64,000 bases of DNA from Vibrio sp. S9_S30 (GTDB lineage Bacteria; Pseudomonadota; Gammaproteobacteria; Enterobacterales; Vibrionaceae), in NCBI RefSeq assembly GCF_014694455.1, contig NZ_JAAUWT010000020.1, positions 24,838 through 88,837 on the forward strand, read 5' to 3'. How positions within the stretch are numbered: position 1 is the first letter of the stretch; each line of letters begins with the position of its first letter. The notes below the pieces were generated by a model, which did no database searches, was not told where the DNA came from, and saw nothing but the letters and a program-made list of their open reading frames with translations. Position numbers and translations under genes: made by a program. Of this stretch, positions 8,457-17,486 are shown one piece after another.

Positions 8457-9860
8457 TTATAGCTTCTTCGCATTCTCGATAGCATCATCGATCGTACCGC
8501 AGTACATGAACGATTGCTCTGGAATGTCATCGTATTCACCAGATAGCAGACCTTTGAAACCACGTAGGGTTTCTTTCAGAGGTACGTATACACCTGGGTC
8601 GCCTGTAAATACTTCAGCTACGTGGTAAGGCTGAGTTAGGAAACGCTCAATCTTACGCGCACGAGATACGACTTGCTTATCTTCCTCAGATAGCTCATCC
8701 ATACCTAGAATAGCGATGATATCTTTCAGCTCTTTATAGCGCTGAAGTGTCGACTGCACGCCACGAGCAATGTCGTAGTGCTCTTGACCAACAACCAATG
8801 GATCAAGTTGACGTGATGTCGAATCCAATGGGTCAATCGCAGGGTATAGACCCATAGCCGCGATGTTACGGTTAAGTACAACCGTTGCATCCAAGTGAGC
8901 AAACGTTGTGGCTGGAGATGGGTCAGTCAAGTCATCCGCTGGTACATATACCGCCTGAACAGAGGTAATAGAACCGGCTTTCGTTGACGTGATGCGCTCC
9001 TGTAGAACACCCATTTCTTCTGCAAGTGTTGGTTGGTAACCTACCGCAGACGGCATACGACCTAGAAGTGCTGATACTTCTGTACCGGCTAGGGTATAAC
9101 GGTAGATGTTATCAACGAACAACAGTACGTCACGACCTTCGTCACGGAAACGCTCTGCCATTGTTAGACCAGTCAGTGCAACACGTAAACGGTTACCTGG
9201 AGGCTCATTCATCTGACCGTAAACCATTGCTACCTTAGATTCTTCAGGATTCTCAACGTTTACAACGCCCGCTTCCTGCATCTCGTGGTAGAAGTCGTTA
9301 CCTTCACGAGTACGCTCACCTACACCAGCAAATACTGATAGACCAGAGTGTTGAAGTGCGATGTTGTTGATAAGTTCCATCATGTTAACGGTCTTACCTA
9401 CACCTGCACCACCAAACAGACCGATTTTACCACCCTTAGCGAATGGACAAACCAAGTCGATTACTTTAACACCTGTCTCTAGTAGAGCAGTTTCGTTAGA
9501 TTGCTCTTCGTAACTTGGTGCTGGACGGTGAATTGCGTAGTGCTCTTCTGCACCGATTTCACCACACTCATCAATCGCGTCACCTAGAACGTTCATGATA
9601 CGACCAAGAGTCTTAGTACCTACTGGTACTGAGATTGGAGCGCCAGTGTTTTCCACTGTCAGTCCACGACGTAAACCATCAGAGCTACCCATAACGATTG
9701 CGCGAATTACGCCACCGCCTAGCTGCTGTTGAACTTCAAGAACAAGACGCTCTTTCGCTTCAACAACGTTCAGAGCATCATATACACTTGGTACTTCGCT
9801 CTGTGGGAACTCTACGTCGACTACCGCACCGATGATCTGTACGATCTTACCTGTAGCCAT
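8457..9860 (-). CDS. atpD: ATP synthase F1 beta subunit AtpD
   Basis: Catalytic subunit of F1 (three copies per complex) that binds ADP, phosphate and ATP. The P-loop GGAGVGKT is at residues 150-157 (K156), the catalytic glutamate segment GERTREGND follows near 185, and the DELSEED-like regulatory loop DELSEEDK is near 385. Length 467 residues, typical. It lies 34 bases after atpG and 18 before atpC in the atpIBEFHAGDC operon. Confidence 0.98.
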   Translation of the reverse strand: MATGKIVQIIGAVVDVEFPQSEVPSVYDALNVVEAKERLVLEVQQQLGGGVIRAIVMGSSDGLRRGLTVENTGAPISVPVGTKTLGRIMNVLGDAIDECGEIGAEEHYAIHRPAPSYEEQSNETALLETGVKVIDLVCPFAKGGKIGLFGGAGVGKTVNMMELINNIALQHSGLSVFAGVGERTREGNDFYHEMQEAGVVNVENPEESKVAMVYGQMNEPPGNRLRVALTGLTMAERFRDEGRDVLLFVDNIYRYTLAGTEVSALLGRMPSAVGYQPTLAEEMGVLQERITSTKAGSITSVQAVYVPADDLTDPSPATTFAHLDATVVLNRNIAAMGLYPAIDPLDSTSRQLDPLVVGQEHYDIARGVQSTLQRYKELKDIIAILGMDELSEEDKQVVSRARKIERFLTQPYHVAEVFTGDPGVYVPLKETLRGFKGLLSGEYDDIPEQSFMYCGTIDDAIENAKKL

Positions 9861-9894
9861 CGTTAATCCTCTAACTTATTAGTTTTACCTATGC

Positions 9895-10761
9895 TTAAAC
9901 CGCGGCAGCACCACCAACGATTTCCGACAGTTCTTGTGTGATAGCCGCTTGACGCGCCTTGTTGTACACAAGTTCTAAGTCTTCTATCAGGTTGGTTGCA
10001 TTATCCGTTGCAGCTTTCATTGCGATCATTCGAGCCGCTTGCTCACAAGCAAGGTTCTCGACCACGCCTTGGTACACTTGTGATTCAACGTAGCGAATCA
10101 ATAGGGTATCCAGAAGTGGTTTTGGCTCAGGCTCATAAATGTAGTCCCAAGCATGTTCGCGCTGCATCTCTTCGCTGTCCGATTTCGGCAGAGGCAGTAA
10201 TTGATCGATCGTTGGTTCTTGTACCATAGTGTTCACAAAGTGGTTGTACACTACATACAGACGATCCAACTCGCCTTCATCATACTTCTTCAACATGACA
10301 CTGACTGAGCCGATCAAATCTTCAAGGCTTGGGCTGTCACCCAAACCAGAAACTTGAGCCGCTACTTTTGCGCCGCTGTTGTTAAAGAACGCTGTCGCTT
10401 TAGAACCAACTATCGCCAGTTCAACGTCTGCGCCTTTATCCGACCATTCTTTCATGTCTAATGTTGCTTTCTTGAACAAGTTAATGTTCAAACCACCACA
10501 CAGACCACGGTCGGTAGAAACGATGATGTAACCAACACGTTTGGCTTCACGTTCCTCAAGATAAGGGTGCTTATACTCAAGGCTACCGTTCGCCACATGA
10601 CCGATCACTTTACGCATTATTTCAGCATATGGACGAGAAGCTTGACGCGCGTCTTGTGAACGTCGCATCTTAGAAGCCGCTACCATTTCCATCGCTTTCG
10701 TAATTTTCTGCGTGCTTTTAACACTACCGATTTTATTACGTATCTCTTTTGCGCCGGCCAT
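9895..10761 (-). CDS. atpG: ATP synthase F1 gamma subunit AtpG
   Basis: Rotor shaft of F1. 288 residues, with the conserved N-terminal coiled-coil helix (KEIRNKIGSVKSTQKITKAMEMVAASKMR, residues 5-33) and the C-terminal helix (NATNLIEDLELVYNKARQAAITQELSEIVGGA, from about 255) that pair to form the shaft. Position between atpA (50 bases upstream) and atpD (34 bases downstream) is standard. Confidence 0.97.
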   Translation of the reverse strand: MAGAKEIRNKIGSVKSTQKITKAMEMVAASKMRRSQDARQASRPYAEIMRKVIGHVANGSLEYKHPYLEEREAKRVGYIIVSTDRGLCGGLNINLFKKATLDMKEWSDKGADVELAIVGSKATAFFNNSGAKVAAQVSGLGDSPSLEDLIGSVSVMLKKYDEGELDRLYVVYNHFVNTMVQEPTIDQLLPLPKSDSEEMQREHAWDYIYEPEPKPLLDTLLIRYVESQVYQGVVENLACEQAARMIAMKAATDNATNLIEDLELVYNKARQAAITQELSEIVGGAAAV

Positions 10762-10811
10762 CGTATTACTCTCCGTTTATGGTAATAGGTGACCTTACGG
10801 CCACCGACCAA

Positions 10812-12353
10812 CTACCAAGTCTGGGTTGCTTTGAAATCATCCACGAGCTTTTTAAGCTGCGCTTCGATGTCGTTGTTGTAAGCACCCGTTGCATCGATCT
10901 CTTTGACAAGATCAGCGTATTGACTGCGAGCATACGACAGTAGAGCCGATTCAAAATCAGCCAGCTTATCAAGAGCGATATCTTCAAGATAACCGCGCTC
11001 TGCCGCAAAGATAACCAGCGCTTGGTCAAATACTGACATTGGAGCGTACTGCTTTTGCTTCATCAGTTCCGTTACTTTTTGACCATGGTTTAGCTGCTTC
11101 TTAGTCGCATCATCAAGGTCTGACGAGAACTGAGCAAACGCTGCAAGTTCACGGTACTGTGCCAGAGCGGTACGAATACCACCAGACAGTTTCTTGATGA
11201 TTTTAGTTTGCGCTGAACCACCTACACGAGAGACTGAAATACCTGGGTCAACCGCTGGACGTACGCCCGCGTTGAACAGTTCAGTTTGTAGGAAGATCTG
11301 ACCATCAGTAATCGAGATTACGTTCGTCGGTACGAATGCAGATACGTCACCTGCTTGCGTTTCGATGATTGGAAGAGCAGTCAAAGAACCAGTCTTGCCT
11401 TTCACTTCACCGTTAGTGAACTTCTCTACGTACTCTTCACTTACACGAGCAGCACGCTCTAGTAAACGTGAGTGAAGGTAGAAAACATCACCAGGGAACG
11501 CTTCACGACCCGGTGGGCGCTTAAGCAATAGAGAGATTTGACGGTAAGCAACCGCTTGCTTAGATAGGTCATCATAAACAATCAGTGCATCTTCACCGCG
11601 ATCGCGGAAGTATTCGCCCATCGCACAACCAGCGTATGGTGCTAGGTATTGTAACGCCGCTGATTCAGAAGCCGATGCAACAACAACAATAGTGTTCGCT
11701 AGCGCACCGTGCTCTTCCAGTTTGCGAACTACGTTAGCGATGGTCGATGCTTTCTGACCGATGGCTACGTAGATAGAGAAAATACCTGAGTTTTTCTGGT
11801 TAATGATCGAGTCAATCGCCATCGCTGTTTTACCAGTCTGGCGGTCGCCGATAACAAGTTCACGCTGACCACGACCGATTGGGATCATGGAGTCAACCGA
11901 TTTGTAACCAGTTTGTACAGGTTGATCAACCGATTTACGATCGATTACACCGGGTGCGATCACTTCTACAGGAGAAGACAGTTTCGCTTCAATTGGACCT
12001 TTACCATCAATTGGCTCACCCAGTGTGTTTACAACACGACCTAGCAATTCAGGACCAACGGGTACTTCAAGAATACGACCAGTACCTGTTACTTTCATGC
12101 CTTCCTTGAGGTCGGCATACGGGCCCATTACAACGGCACCAACCGAGTCACGCTCAAGGTTAAGTGCCAGTGCATAACGACCATTCGGTAATTCAATCAT
12201 TTCACCTTGCATCACGTCCGCTAGACCGTGAATGCGAATAATACCGTCGCTTACCGATACGATAGTACCTTCATTACGAGCTTCACTTACAACGTTGAAA
12301 GATTCAATACGCTGTTTGATCAGTTCGCTTATTTCCGTGGAATTAAGTTGCAT
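10812..12353 (-). CDS. atpA: ATP synthase F1 alpha subunit AtpA
   Basis: Non-catalytic nucleotide-binding subunit alternating with beta in F1. The start is the ATG giving MQLNSTEISELIKQR, the family N-terminus and exactly the usual 513 residues; a 10-codon upstream extension inside the atpH gap is rejected. P-loop GDRQTGKT at 169-176 (K175). The arginine-finger region is in the PGISVSRVGGSAQTK segment near 370. It starts 13 bases after atpH stops. Confidence 0.98.
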   Translation of the reverse strand: MQLNSTEISELIKQRIESFNVVSEARNEGTIVSVSDGIIRIHGLADVMQGEMIELPNGRYALALNLERDSVGAVVMGPYADLKEGMKVTGTGRILEVPVGPELLGRVVNTLGEPIDGKGPIEAKLSSPVEVIAPGVIDRKSVDQPVQTGYKSVDSMIPIGRGQRELVIGDRQTGKTAMAIDSIINQKNSGIFSIYVAIGQKASTIANVVRKLEEHGALANTIVVVASASESAALQYLAPYAGCAMGEYFRDRGEDALIVYDDLSKQAVAYRQISLLLKRPPGREAFPGDVFYLHSRLLERAARVSEEYVEKFTNGEVKGKTGSLTALPIIETQAGDVSAFVPTNVISITDGQIFLQTELFNAGVRPAVDPGISVSRVGGSAQTKIIKKLSGGIRTALAQYRELAAFAQFSSDLDDATKKQLNHGQKVTELMKQKQYAPMSVFDQALVIFAAERGYLEDIALDKLADFESALLSYARSQYADLVKEIDATGAYNNDIEAQLKKLVDDFKATQTW

Positions 12354-12366
12354 GCTCCAATCCCCA

Positions 12367-12900
12367 TCAAGACTGCAATGCATCGCTCAGGCGGTTCAAA
12401 CGTCCACGCGCTGAGTTATCAATGACTAGGTCTCCGGCTCGAATTATAACCCCACCAAGTAGGGTCTCATCTATGCTGCAATTCAGCTTTACTTTGCGCT
12501 CTAGGCGTTTTTCAAGTTTGCTGCTGATTTCTGCTTGTTGCTCTTCAGAAAGGTCGATAGCTGAAATAACATCAACTTCGATTTCTTTCTCATGCTCTCG
12601 TTTTAGAGCAAAGTAACCACTGCAGACTTCAGGAAGGGCCTTTAAACGACCATTCTCAGCCAGCACCTTAATTAGGTTTTGGCCATTTTCATCAAACTGT
12701 TCGCCGCAAATCGCGATAAAAAGCTCTGAAAGCTTTTCAGCAGTCATTGACCCGTTTAACAAGTCAGCAACATCGTCATTTTTTGCGACTTCCGCTGCGA
12801 AAGTCAGCATCTGTCCCCATTGGTCCAGTGCGTCTTTCTCAACAGCAAAGTCAAAAGCTGCTTTAGCATAGGGGCGTGCGATTGTAGTCAAATCAGACAT
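12367..12900 (-). CDS. atpH: ATP synthase F1 delta subunit AtpH
   Basis: Links the F1 head to the peripheral b-subunit stalk. 177 residues with the N-terminal helical domain beginning TIARPYAKAAFDFA (6-19) and the C-terminal signature ending GGVIIRAGDLVIDNSARGRLNRLSDAL. Gap to atpF is 15 bases. Confidence 0.97.
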   Translation of the reverse strand: MSDLTTIARPYAKAAFDFAVEKDALDQWGQMLTFAAEVAKNDDVADLLNGSMTAEKLSELFIAICGEQFDENGQNLIKVLAENGRLKALPEVCSGYFALKREHEKEIEVDVISAIDLSEEQQAEISSKLEKRLERKVKLNCSIDETLLGGVIIRAGDLVIDNSARGRLNRLSDALQS

Positions 12901-12915
12901 ATGCTGCCCCTTGCA

Positions 12916-13386
12916 TTAAAGTTTTGCAGTAATGTTGTCAAGAATATCTTTGTGCGCTGCATCATCAATAGAGCGCTCTAGGATTTTCTCAGCACCAGCT
13001 ACAGCCAGAGTAGCAACTTGTTTGCGCAGGTCATCGCGCGCGCGGTTGCGTTCAGCTTCGACTTCTGCTTCTGCTTGAGTCAAGATTTTATGGCGTTCAG
13101 CCAAAGCATCTTCACGAGCTTCATCCAGAATTTGAGACTTACGCTTGTTCGCTTGATCGATGATCTCAGTTGCTGTGCGCTTCGCTTCTTTAAGTTGATC
13201 AGAAGCATTGGCTTGTGCTAGATCCAAGTCTTTCGCAGCACGTTCAGCCGCTTGTAGACCGTCAGCAATTTTTTTCTGACGTTCTTCGATCGCTTGCATA
13301 ATTGGCGGCCATACATACTTCATGCAGAACCACACAAACAGTGCGAACGAGATTGCTTGACCTAGCAGAGTTGCGTTCATATTCAC
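12916..13386 (-). CDS. atpF: ATP synthase Fo b subunit AtpF
   Basis: Peripheral stator stalk. 156 residues: one membrane segment at about 5-27 (ATLLGQAISFALFVWFCMKY) and then a long charged, alanine-rich coiled coil to the C-terminus that dimerises and binds delta. Length and layout match the enterobacterial form. An intercistronic hairpin lies between it and atpE. Confidence 0.97.
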   Translation of the reverse strand: MNMNATLLGQAISFALFVWFCMKYVWPPIMQAIEERQKKIADGLQAAERAAKDLDLAQANASDQLKEAKRTATEIIDQANKRKSQILDEAREDALAERHKILTQAEAEVEAERNRARDDLRKQVATLAVAGAEKILERSIDDAAHKDILDNITAKL

Positions 13387-13424
13387 AACAGCTACCCCTC
13401 TTATTAGACTTAGTGTTAATCAGT

Positions 13425-13442
13425 GACAAGCTAAAGCTTGTC
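13425..13442 (-). other. Intercistronic hairpin between atpE and atpF
   Basis: GACAAGC / GCTTGTC, 7-bp perfect stem with a 4-base loop, 16 bases after the atpE stop and not followed by a T run. The c subunit is needed in about ten copies per complex, so a hairpin here could protect the atpE message or set the ratio to atpF; that role is an inference. Confidence 0.55.
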
Positions 13443-13457
13443 GCTCAAAACCAATGA

Positions 13458-13715
13458 TTAACCAGCTAATTGACCAACGAATGGGTTTGCGAAAGTGAAT
13501 AGCAGCGCGATTACGATACCGATCATTGGAACCGCATCCAATAGACCAGCGATGATGAACATCTTAACTTGAAGCATTGGCGCCATTTCAGGTTGACGTG
13601 CTGCACCTTCAAGGAACTTACCACCCAGAATTGCGAAACCAATTGCAGTACCTACTGCACATAGACCTACGATGATTGCTACTGCGATTGCTGAGAAGCT
13701 TAATACAGTTTCCAT
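13458..13715 (-). CDS. atpE: ATP synthase Fo c subunit AtpE
   Basis: Proteolipid that forms the rotating c-ring. 85 residues, two hydrophobic helices joined by the polar loop ARQPEM (39-44). The ion-carrying carboxylate is D60 in AGLLDAVPM. An aspartate here, without the sodium-ligand pattern, suggests proton coupling (inference). The ATG at 13715 is chosen because GGAG lies 6 bases before it; a TTG four codons upstream would overlap that ribosome site. Confidence 0.97.
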   Translation of the reverse strand: METVLSFSAIAVAIIVGLCAVGTAIGFAILGGKFLEGAARQPEMAPMLQVKMFIIAGLLDAVPMIGIVIALLFTFANPFVGQLAG

Positions 13716-13765
13716 TACTATCTCCAATATATAGCGATTAACTAAAACTACTTAGAATAAAAATT

Positions 13766-14575
13766 TTAATGATCATTGTCTTCGTGTGCCATGGACATGT
13801 ACACAATAGTCAACATCATGAACACGAATGCCTGAATCGTGATTACCAGAATATGGAAAATAGCCCACGGCAGTGAACCCATCCATTGTAGATACCATGG
13901 TAGCATTGCGGCACAAAGAATGAATACAACCTCACCAGCAAACATGTTACCAAACAGACGCATACCAAGAGACAGCGGTTTCGCCAGTAGCGATACCACT
14001 TCAATCAGAAGGTTGAATGGGATCATGATTGGGTGATTAAATGGGTGTAAAGCCAATTCTTTTGCAAACCCACCTAGACCTTTCACTTTGATGCTGTAAT
14101 AAATCATCAGAGCGAATACGCCTATTGCCATAGCCATGGTGATATTAACATCAGCAGACGGTACTATCTTAAGGTAAGGAATACCGAGCTGCCCTGCTGG
14201 GTAAGGAAGGAAATCGATTGGAACTAAGTCCATCAAGTTCATTAGGAATACCCAACAAAAGATAGTCAGTGCCAAAGGCGCTATCAGAGGGTTGCGTCCA
14301 TGGAACGTATCTTTGACGTTTTCGGCGACAAATTCTACGATCATTTCAACAAAACACTGTAGCTTCCCTGGTACACCTGCTGTCACTTTTCTAGCTACTG
14401 CGTAAAAGACTCCGAGGAAAATTAAACCAGTTAACCATGAAAAGAACAGGCTATCGATATGTACATTCCAGAAACTCGTCTCTTCCGCCACTAATCCCAA
14501 CTTGTAAGTTGAAAGATTAGAAAGGTGGTGAGCAATGTAACCAGAAGGTGTTAACGCTTCGCCTGGCGCAGCCAT
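13766..14575 (-). CDS. atpB: ATP synthase Fo a subunit AtpB
   Basis: Stationary membrane subunit providing the proton half-channels. 269 residues with five or more hydrophobic helices. The essential arginine is R206 in LSLGMRLFGNMFAGE, and the C-terminal helix IQAFVFMMLTIVYMSMA carries the conserved glutamine. Preceded by atpI with 8 bases between. Confidence 0.97.
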   Translation of the reverse strand: MAAPGEALTPSGYIAHHLSNLSTYKLGLVAEETSFWNVHIDSLFFSWLTGLIFLGVFYAVARKVTAGVPGKLQCFVEMIVEFVAENVKDTFHGRNPLIAPLALTIFCWVFLMNLMDLVPIDFLPYPAGQLGIPYLKIVPSADVNITMAMAIGVFALMIYYSIKVKGLGGFAKELALHPFNHPIMIPFNLLIEVVSLLAKPLSLGMRLFGNMFAGEVVFILCAAMLPWYLQWMGSLPWAIFHILVITIQAFVFMMLTIVYMSMAHEDNDH

Positions 14576-14583
14576 AACTCGTC

Positions 14584-14973
14584 CTATTTTTTGTTGTTAA
14601 TGAATAGCGCTGGAGCAAAGATATTTATCCCTAAAACCAGCAAATAGGTTAGTTTCAGGGGAACAAGTTCCACCTGTATATACATGTAGGCAACGGAAAA
14701 TAACACTACTGTAATGAGAATTTTCAGTGCCTCACCCGTGTAGAAGGAAGCAGCGACGTATTTAGCGGCTCGCGCTCCAACAAACAAGAATGCACATATT
14801 GCGAAAACGGCATTGGCAACAACAAAAATGCTACCACCTATCAGCGCTGATATTCCCCATTCAACATCTACAGCAATTGTCGTTCCTGCTGCCACAAACA
14901 TAACTGCGCCAACCTGGATCATTAACAATTGCTTTGCAAGCTCTCGTCCTGGCCTAGCTAACGCCGCTATCAT
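14584..14973 (-). CDS. atpI: ATP synthase accessory protein AtpI
   Basis: Small four-helix membrane protein (129 residues) encoded first in most atp operons; in other bacteria it helps assemble the c-ring or supplies magnesium. Hydrophobic segments lie at about 17-36, 40-62, 75-95 and 100-122. Weakly conserved family; assignment rests on the position in front of atpB plus the helix pattern. Confidence 0.9.
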   Translation of the reverse strand: MIAALARPGRELAKQLLMIQVGAVMFVAAGTTIAVDVEWGISALIGGSIFVVANAVFAICAFLFVGARAAKYVAASFYTGEALKILITVVLFSVAYMYIQVELVPLKLTYLLVLGINIFAPALFINNKK

Positions 14974-15037
14974 GTATTCGTACCTCTAATAAACACTCGC
15001 ATCACACCTAACCGCGAGCGAAGAGAAATTGCCGAAA

Positions 15038-15065
15038 ATTATACGGTGAGTCGCTTTTAATGCAA
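15038..15065 (-). promoter_or_regulatory. Promoter of the atp operon
   Basis: On the minus strand TTGCAT (15060-15065), a 16-base spacer, then a perfect TATAAT (15038-15043); about 65 bases before the atpI start, with an A/T-rich stretch upstream. Confidence 0.7.
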
Positions 15066-15161
15066 TTAAAACGCAGCAAAAACTTACATTTTTGTTTACA
15101 AACCGACAACTTTCACTCAAAAAAACATTTTTTTATAATTGATGTAAATTAATTATCTCAC

Positions 15162-16043
15162 TTAACCTTCCAATATTGCAACGAGTTGCTCTAATTTGTG
15201 AGGTTCATCAATACTGATGGTCAGTTTTACTTTTCCATTCGAAGATCGAACAATTGACACTTGAGAACCCAATTTTTCACTCAATCTTTCAGATAAAGCT
15301 TGCGCTTCAGGGTCATTTTTGGCTTTTTCAGTGTCAACCTGTGGTGAAAGGCGTTTTTTCACTAACTGCTCGGTTTGGCGAACATTGAGTTTCTTCGCGA
15401 TAACCGTTTCAGCGATATCAAATTGGTCGTTTTGTTCAACGGCCAGTAAGGCGCGCGCGTGCCCCATTTCAAGCTTTCCCGTTTGGACAAGGCGCTTCAC
15501 ATCCTCATTTAATTGATTCAGCCTTAATAAGTTAGAGACCGTGGTGCGAGACTTACCAATGACCTCAGCGACCTGCTGGTGCGTTAATTCAAATTCGTCT
15601 TGCAGTCGCTCTAATGCTTGCGCTTCTTCAATCGCATTCAAATCTTCACGTTGAATGTTTTCAATCAACGCCATGGCGACGGCTGCGCGATCTTGCACCT
15701 TTTTCACTAAACAAGGTACTTGTTTTAGACCAGCTTGTTTCGCGGCTCGCCAGCGGCGCTCACCTGCGATAATTTCATATTGTTGATCCCCCACTTGTCG
15801 AACAATAATGGGCTGGATAATTCCTTGAGACTGGATCGATGCGGCCAATTCGCTCAGCGCTTCAGGTTCCATCTGCTTACGTGGCTGATATACGCCTGCC
15901 TGCAATAGTGCCACTGACAGATCTTTCAATTCCCCTTCAGAGGACAAAGACTGGCTGTGGTTGATTGTCTGTTGCTTTTCTCTCGCCATTGAGCTGGTCG
16001 CAAGCAACGCATCGAGGCCTTTTCCTAAGCCGCGTTTGGACAT
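15162..16043 (-). CDS. parB: Chromosome partition protein ParB
   Basis: Binds parS sites near the origin and, as a CTP-dependent clamp, spreads to form the partition complex moved by ParA. 293 residues. The N-terminus SKRGLGKGLDALL is the ParA-contact motif; GERRWRAAK (about 95-103) is the arginine-rich CTP-binding box; the helix-turn-helix follows (THQQVAEVIGKSRTTVSNLLRL, about 153-174); a C-terminal dimerisation domain ends the protein. Chromosomal type by sequence and by location next to oriC. A candidate target lies at 31132-31147. Confidence 0.96.
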   Translation of the reverse strand: MSKRGLGKGLDALLATSSMAREKQQTINHSQSLSSEGELKDLSVALLQAGVYQPRKQMEPEALSELAASIQSQGIIQPIIVRQVGDQQYEIIAGERRWRAAKQAGLKQVPCLVKKVQDRAAVAMALIENIQREDLNAIEEAQALERLQDEFELTHQQVAEVIGKSRTTVSNLLRLNQLNEDVKRLVQTGKLEMGHARALLAVEQNDQFDIAETVIAKKLNVRQTEQLVKKRLSPQVDTEKAKNDPEAQALSERLSEKLGSQVSIVRSSNGKVKLTISIDEPHKLEQLVAILEG

Positions 16044-16065
16044 GACACTTTCCTTCTAAATTGGA

Positions 16066-16839
16066 TTATGCAGGCATTTCTTCACGACGAAGTATCTCAC
16101 CCGCTAACGCGAGGTAAGCCTTAGCACCAGCAGAATACTTGTCGTAATACATTGCTGGTTTACCATGGCTTGGGGCTTCTGCCAATCGAACATTTCTAGG
16201 GATAACGGTTCGATATACTTTGTCACCAAAATGCTTTTTCAGTTGATCCGATACTTCATTTGACAAACGATTGCGCGGATCATACATGGTTCGGAGTAAA
16301 CCTTCGATTTTCAAATTCTCGTTAACGACAGCCGCCAGTTTGCTAATGGTATCCATCAATGCAGTAAGCCCTTCCAAAGCGAAATACTCGCATTGCATCG
16401 GCACTAAAACGGAATCCGAGGCCGCCATCGCATTGATGGTAAGAAGGTTTAATGAAGGTGGGCAATCGATAAAGATGAAATCATAGTTGCCACAGACCGA
16501 CGCCAACGCATTTTTTAAACGCATTTCACGAGCAAAAACTTCCATCAATTTAATCTCTGCTGCGGTAACATCGCCATTCGCCGCAATAAGATCATATCCA
16601 CCTGTTGTTTTGCTGACAACCACATCCTCAAAAGGCGTATCTTCAACCAACAAATCATACGCAGAGGCATCAACGGCGTATTTGTCTACGCCGCTAGCCA
16701 TAGTTGCATTGCCTTGTGGATCAAGATCAATTACCAGTACTTTTCGTTTTGTCGCAGCCATAGAGGCAGCCAAATTGACACACGTTGTGGTTTTGCCCAC
16801 ACCACCTTTCTGGTTGGCAATTGAAATGATTCTTCCCAC
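16066..16839 (-). CDS. parA: Chromosome partition ATPase ParA (Soj)
   Basis: Walker-type ATPase that binds DNA nonspecifically and drives segregation of ParB-parS complexes. 257 residues with the deviant Walker A NQKGGVGKTTT (9-19), Walker A' VLVIDLDPQGN near 35-45 and the Walker B-like FIFIDCPPSL near 123-132. In line with mnmG, rsmG and parB, 14 bases after rsmG and 22 before parB, probably one operon. Confidence 0.97.
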   Translation of the reverse strand: MGRIISIANQKGGVGKTTTCVNLAASMAATKRKVLVIDLDPQGNATMASGVDKYAVDASAYDLLVEDTPFEDVVVSKTTGGYDLIAANGDVTAAEIKLMEVFAREMRLKNALASVCGNYDFIFIDCPPSLNLLTINAMAASDSVLVPMQCEYFALEGLTALMDTISKLAAVVNENLKIEGLLRTMYDPRNRLSNEVSDQLKKHFGDKVYRTVIPRNVRLAEAPSHGKPAMYYDKYSAGAKAYLALAGEILRREEMPA

Positions 16840-16853
16840 GGATGACCTCGCTA

Positions 16854-17486
16854 TTATCCCTTGCGCGATAAGATTACAAGATGTCGCTCACCTTCAAGCT
16901 CTGGAACGTTCAAAGCTTTGATGTCGATCACAGAACACCAGTCTGGAAGCTGAGCAAGCTCTGATTCGGGTTTCACCCCTTTCAGTGCTAAAAATACGCC
17001 GGATTCGGGTTTTGGTAAATGTTGGCACCACTCTACCATGTCTAAAATCGAAGCAAACGCACGACTTAGTACTCCATCGAAGCCAATATCAGGTCGAAAT
17101 TCTTCCACTCGACTTTGTACTGGAGTGACATTTTCGATTTTCAGTTCGTGAAGTACCTGTTTTATAAACCGAATACGCTTACCTAGACTATCGAGCAATG
17201 TGAAAGATTTCTCAGGGTTCATGATGGCCAGGGGAATACCCGGTAAACCAGGTCCTGTTCCAACATCAATAAAACGATCACCTTCAAGATGCGTGCTGAC
17301 CACGATACTGTCCATGATGTGTTTCACGATCATCTCCAGTGGATCTCGAACAGAAGTCAAATTGTACGCTTTATTCCATTTATCGAGCAGTGTGACATAA
17401 CCAATCAACTGTGCTTTTTGCGCATCGGAAACGTCTAACGACGTTTCCTCTAATAAGGCATCCAGTTTGATTCTTAACACATCCAC
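16854..17486 (-). CDS. rsmG: 16S rRNA (guanine-N7) methyltransferase RsmG
   Basis: Methylates N7 of G527 in 16S rRNA using S-adenosylmethionine (formerly gidB). 210 residues with the SAM-binding motif FIDVGTGPGLPG (72-83). The start is a GTG that shares one base with the mnmG stop (TAGTG), so translation is probably coupled. Confidence 0.95.
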   Translation of the reverse strand: MDVLRIKLDALLEETSLDVSDAQKAQLIGYVTLLDKWNKAYNLTSVRDPLEMIVKHIMDSIVVSTHLEGDRFIDVGTGPGLPGIPLAIMNPEKSFTLLDSLGKRIRFIKQVLHELKIENVTPVQSRVEEFRPDIGFDGVLSRAFASILDMVEWCQHLPKPESGVFLALKGVKPESELAQLPDWCSVIDIKALNVPELEGERHLVILSRKG